DNA from: Gnetum montanum
Lineage: Eukaryota > Streptophyta > Gnetopsida > Gnetales > Gnetaceae
Direction of reading: 5' to 3'
Assembly (NCBI GenBank): GCA_015680685.1
Contig: MNCI01004114.1
Coordinates: forward strand, 6,615-64,443
DNA length: 57,829 nt
Part shown: positions 55,135-57,829 of the stretch, piece by piece
Numbering within the stretch: the first letter of the stretch is position 1
Layout: each line of letters opens with the position of its first letter
Notes under the pieces: model-generated
What the model saw: only the letters and a program-made list of their open reading frames with translations
Databases searched by the model: none
What the model was told of the DNA's origin: nothing
Made by a program: the position numbers and the translations under genes

Positions 55135-56671
55135 CTGCAATCACACGGGCCAAACGTTAATAAGGTTGTTTTCAAAGTTAAGTTATACCTTACTACATGC
55201 CTTTAATTAAAGATCTTATGTTATTGTGTGATCGTGCTTGAAAATTATAATAATAGGTCCTATGACTTAGGTGGGTTTCATTTTAATCTCCCGGTGTACC
55301 TAAGGTCATATGATTTTTGGCACCATTTTTCTAAGTGTTAGTATTAATTACCCTAATTGATGTCCTTTGGGTGATGAGAAATTTCAAAAACGTTAAGCAC
55401 TTTTCGGTAAGTGTCTCTCCCCCACGACTAAATTGAACACTTCGGGTTCAAGCAGGTTCAAACAGAATTAAAATCAGAGCACCAGCACATGAGATATGAG
55501 TGAAAAAGTAAGGGTCATGCAATCGCAAGTCGTAGAGAAAAATTTTAAAAAATCCCCCCTGCATAAATGGCAAAATGATACTAAGTGTTGCGGCGAGGGT
55601 TCCTATTTATAGAAAAATAGGATGCGATATCTCATCCCCAATGATGTGGGACACATGGAAAATACCGAATTTTGAAGGATTTTCTTGAAATTAATGGTGT
55701 AAAAGGAGGACATGGACAAGGATTAATATATTCAAGGGTAATTACATTGATTCGAGAGGCACTCCTTAAGGATAATGATGTGAATTTAGCAATTAAAAAT
55801 TTGGCGGTTATGAAGAAAAGGGAATGTAATGGTACATTGGAACATTAAAATTTGGAGGGATAATAATAGGGAAAGAAAATTATGAAAAATTAAGCTGAGG
55901 GTAAGAAATTGTGTGTTTGAACTAGGGAATTAGTGAAGATTACGAAAAATTACACAAGTGGATTCTCCCCAAAGCAGGTTTTAACCTATTATGCCCTTGT
56001 GTAACCACACTTAAAGTGTCCGTGGGCACTAGAAGGGTTAAATGTAATCCGCACCAACTCCACAAAAACACACACATGTNCTCTCTTTTTGTCACTTTAC
56101 TGAATCTAGAGAAGCCGCCAACCTTCAGGCATGGGTGCATGTCTTTCCAGTGGGACCCCCTAAAATAGCTTTTGAATTTTGAGTGCCCTTTTGATTACTC
56201 TTACTCCCATTTTTCATTAGATCTACAAGGATCTTAGTACAACCATATTGCATGATAACTCCCACAGACGTCACCAAAGAGAATCCACAAGTCCCCTTGA
56301 TGTCATACCCTAATCATTCCCTCTTGGTCCATCCTTCTTCATTCTGGGTACAATAACACAAAATTAATTTTAAGTTTTAGAAATTTCAAGAATATCATTG
56401 TACCCTCGAACAGAACCTCTTTATTTATAGAGTGGATGAGTGGGTGTAATGGGCTCACTATTCCAAATAATTAACTACTCATGACTTAATAACATAGAAC
56501 ACACCTCAACCAACGATCCACATGAGTGTTTTATTCGTAGATGAGATTACTTAGAAAAACATGAAAATACAAACACACAAAAAGATAAAACAAAAAGTTG
56601 AAAAATGAAAAATTGAAAAACAAAAAGTTGAAAAATTAAAGAAAATAAAAAATATTTATTAATCCTGCGTG
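55135..56671 (-). other. Element D spacer between gag and ORFx
   Basis: In element order: T-rich block 56530-56660, conserved segment 55950-56200 (one N at 56080), a GATATC with TATA box (TATAAATAGGA, inverse of 55601-55611), a pol-tail/polypurine-like block TTTAGTCGTGGGGGAGA (inverse near 55417-55433), then the acceptor-like TGTGATTGCAG. No pol code. Confidence 0.65.
55601..55633 (-). promoter_or_regulatory. Candidate internal promoter upstream of ORFx (element D)
   Basis: On the minus strand GAGATATCGCATCC is followed within 15 bases by CTATAAATAGGA. This mirrors element D's own LTR, where GATATC units stand next to TATAAATAAG. Elements A and B have GATATC clusters at the equivalent place. 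ORFx starts about 470 bp downstream. Confidence 0.45.
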
Positions 56672-57829
56672 TCATTGAAATGTGGAATATCCCCCATAAC
56701 TAAACGATTGAGTATGGAAAGGATTAATAAATGGAAAATAAGGATCCTTGGATGTTGGAAATATTGAAACTGGTCCATACTTATCACCTTGGATTTTACA
56801 CACTTCATAATAAGCATAGTGGGGCACTTCATACGATGTAGTTCCTGGATAACGAGTTGACCCACTATGATGTTGGTGACCGTTAGATGGTATGCAAGGA
56901 TTAGGCTGATGCCTCCCATGGTTGTGTTCATTGGGCCCCATGGTTGTTGGAGTGTAAGTTGGTGGCCCTGATGAAGTTACATGAGGCGTTGGGTTCAAAG
57001 GTAAGGGTGCACCACATTGTTGGACTTGTGCTGGGTTGGAAGGTGCAGTGGCCTCTGAATTGTGTTGTCCCTTCCTACGGCCGTGTTTAAAGAAAGGACG
57101 CCTTTGATGTTACAGAGGCTTTTCACTGTTGTTAGTAGTAGTAGCACAAGTGTTGTTCGTGGGTTGTTGTTGTGGTACAAACACCTTGGGAACAGTTGGT
57201 GGCATTGCGGAAGGAGGGAAAGGATGAGAGTGGTGAAAGTTAGGAGGAATATAAGGTGCATAAGGTGGTGGTTGTGTTGGAGGTATGGGTTGATAGTATT
57301 GTGGACAATGGTATTGTGGTGAGATAGAGTATGTTGGCCCAGTTGAAGAAACAGGGTGGTGAACGTGATATGTGTTTAGATTCGGAAAATGTGAAGGGTG
57401 CCTCCAATCTAAGGGTGGTCTCCCCGATGACTGGGATTGTTGCCACTATGATCGAACACAATATCTCTATATGAACTCTGGATGTAATGTGTTTCCCCAA
57501 TGCTCAGGTAGATGTAACAATATTGGGCATTGGCCCTTGGGGTGATCGTACAGGCATACGTTGCATTCATATGTATGATTGGCAATTGAGCACTTATTCC
57601 CTTTATTCTTTTTTTCCGAATGTCTACTATTTTTTCCTACTTCTTGGGTTGTCAAAACTCTATCTCCAATGATGTTGATATATTCTCCACACTTTTGATT
57701 CATCCATTCCAACATCTTATTGATCTTTGCCTCGGCTTCTTCTAACGATTGTTGTATTGGCAAAGATGATGTTTCCACCTTGAGATTTGTTGATTTCTCC
57801 TTGTTATGATCATGGACCTTTGTTGAGTT
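56672..57829 (-). pseudogene. gag C-terminal part (family I), element D, runs off the window
   Basis: Minus strand. METSSLPIQQSLEEAEAKIN, an Athila-like knuckle CNVCLYDHPKGQC, then a Pro/Ser/His-rich tail (HVTSSGPPTYTPTTMGPNEH, HQPNPCIPSNGHQHHSGSTR) ending SYGGYSTFQ with TGA at 56672. At least two frameshifts. The N-terminal half and the 5' LTR lie beyond 57829. Confidence 0.75.

Noticed and set aside
2985-57829. Search for reverse transcriptase
   Set aside because: No YxDD-type motif or RT core was found in any element; only protease and integrase fragments are present. I could not run a profile search, so a badly decayed piece may have been missed.

Overview
The window is plant nuclear DNA, almost entirely transposable elements and their wreckage, with one broken gene island near 22.3-29.7 kb. 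The LTR retrotransposons have plant-type primer-binding sites (close to the 3' end of tRNA-Asp, as in Athila-type Ty3/gypsy elements) and Athila-like Gag zinc knuckles. The only cellular gene remnants belong to families common in plants: an NPF (NRT1/PTR) transporter and an organelle-type mTERF protein. Dense nested retroelements suggest a large-genome land plant, possibly a gymnosperm or fern; the species cannot be fixed from sequence alone. I see no intact host gene, rRNA, functional tRNA or CRISPR array.

Layout. 1-1002: 3' end and LTR of an unrelated LTR element. 1232-1740: three tRNA-derived SINE-like copies. 2000-13820 (+): a chain of three LTRs (2000-2807, 5261-6194, 10412-11399) separated by decayed gag, a remnant of an extra ORF ('ORFx') and an integrase C-terminus. 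13821-18967 (-): element A (LTR piece, ORFx, spacer). 18968-21508: nested tandem repeat array with telomere-like heptamers. 22315-29135: NPF pseudogene split by a 6.1-kb hAT transposon (22889-29032) with an 8-bp target duplication. 29136-29650: mTERF-like pseudogene fused to the NPF remnant. 30.0-32.4 kb: minisatellites and SINE copies. 32852-33304: ORF with three 35-residue repeats. 33337-40145 (+): structurally complete but RT-less LTR element (Gag plus protease remnant), inserted in the TATA box of an older LTR whose remainder is 40146-40910. 41189-41750: three more SINE copies. 41956-57829 (-): three elements (B, C, D), fused or nested, each with ORFx.

The most interesting content is the ORFx family. 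Its members share TGATGA...TCATCA LTR ends and a G-rich polypurine tract with the gag-protease elements. One copy (element 2) also shows a tRNA-Asp-like primer site. In the three copies where the gag end is visible, gag is followed by a conserved spacer and then a roughly 930-codon ORF, with no protease, RT, RNase H or integrase between. The ORF begins directly after a conserved splice-acceptor-like AG, and in two copies lies downstream of an LTR-promoter-like block (GATATC palindromes plus a TATA-like element). This looks like a non-autonomous gag+ORFx family that depends on a pol-bearing partner.

All retroelement coding regions here carry stops or frameshifts. The hAT transposase is nearly intact: five exons, 752 residues, one in-frame stop. 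No reverse transcriptase domain was found anywhere in the window.
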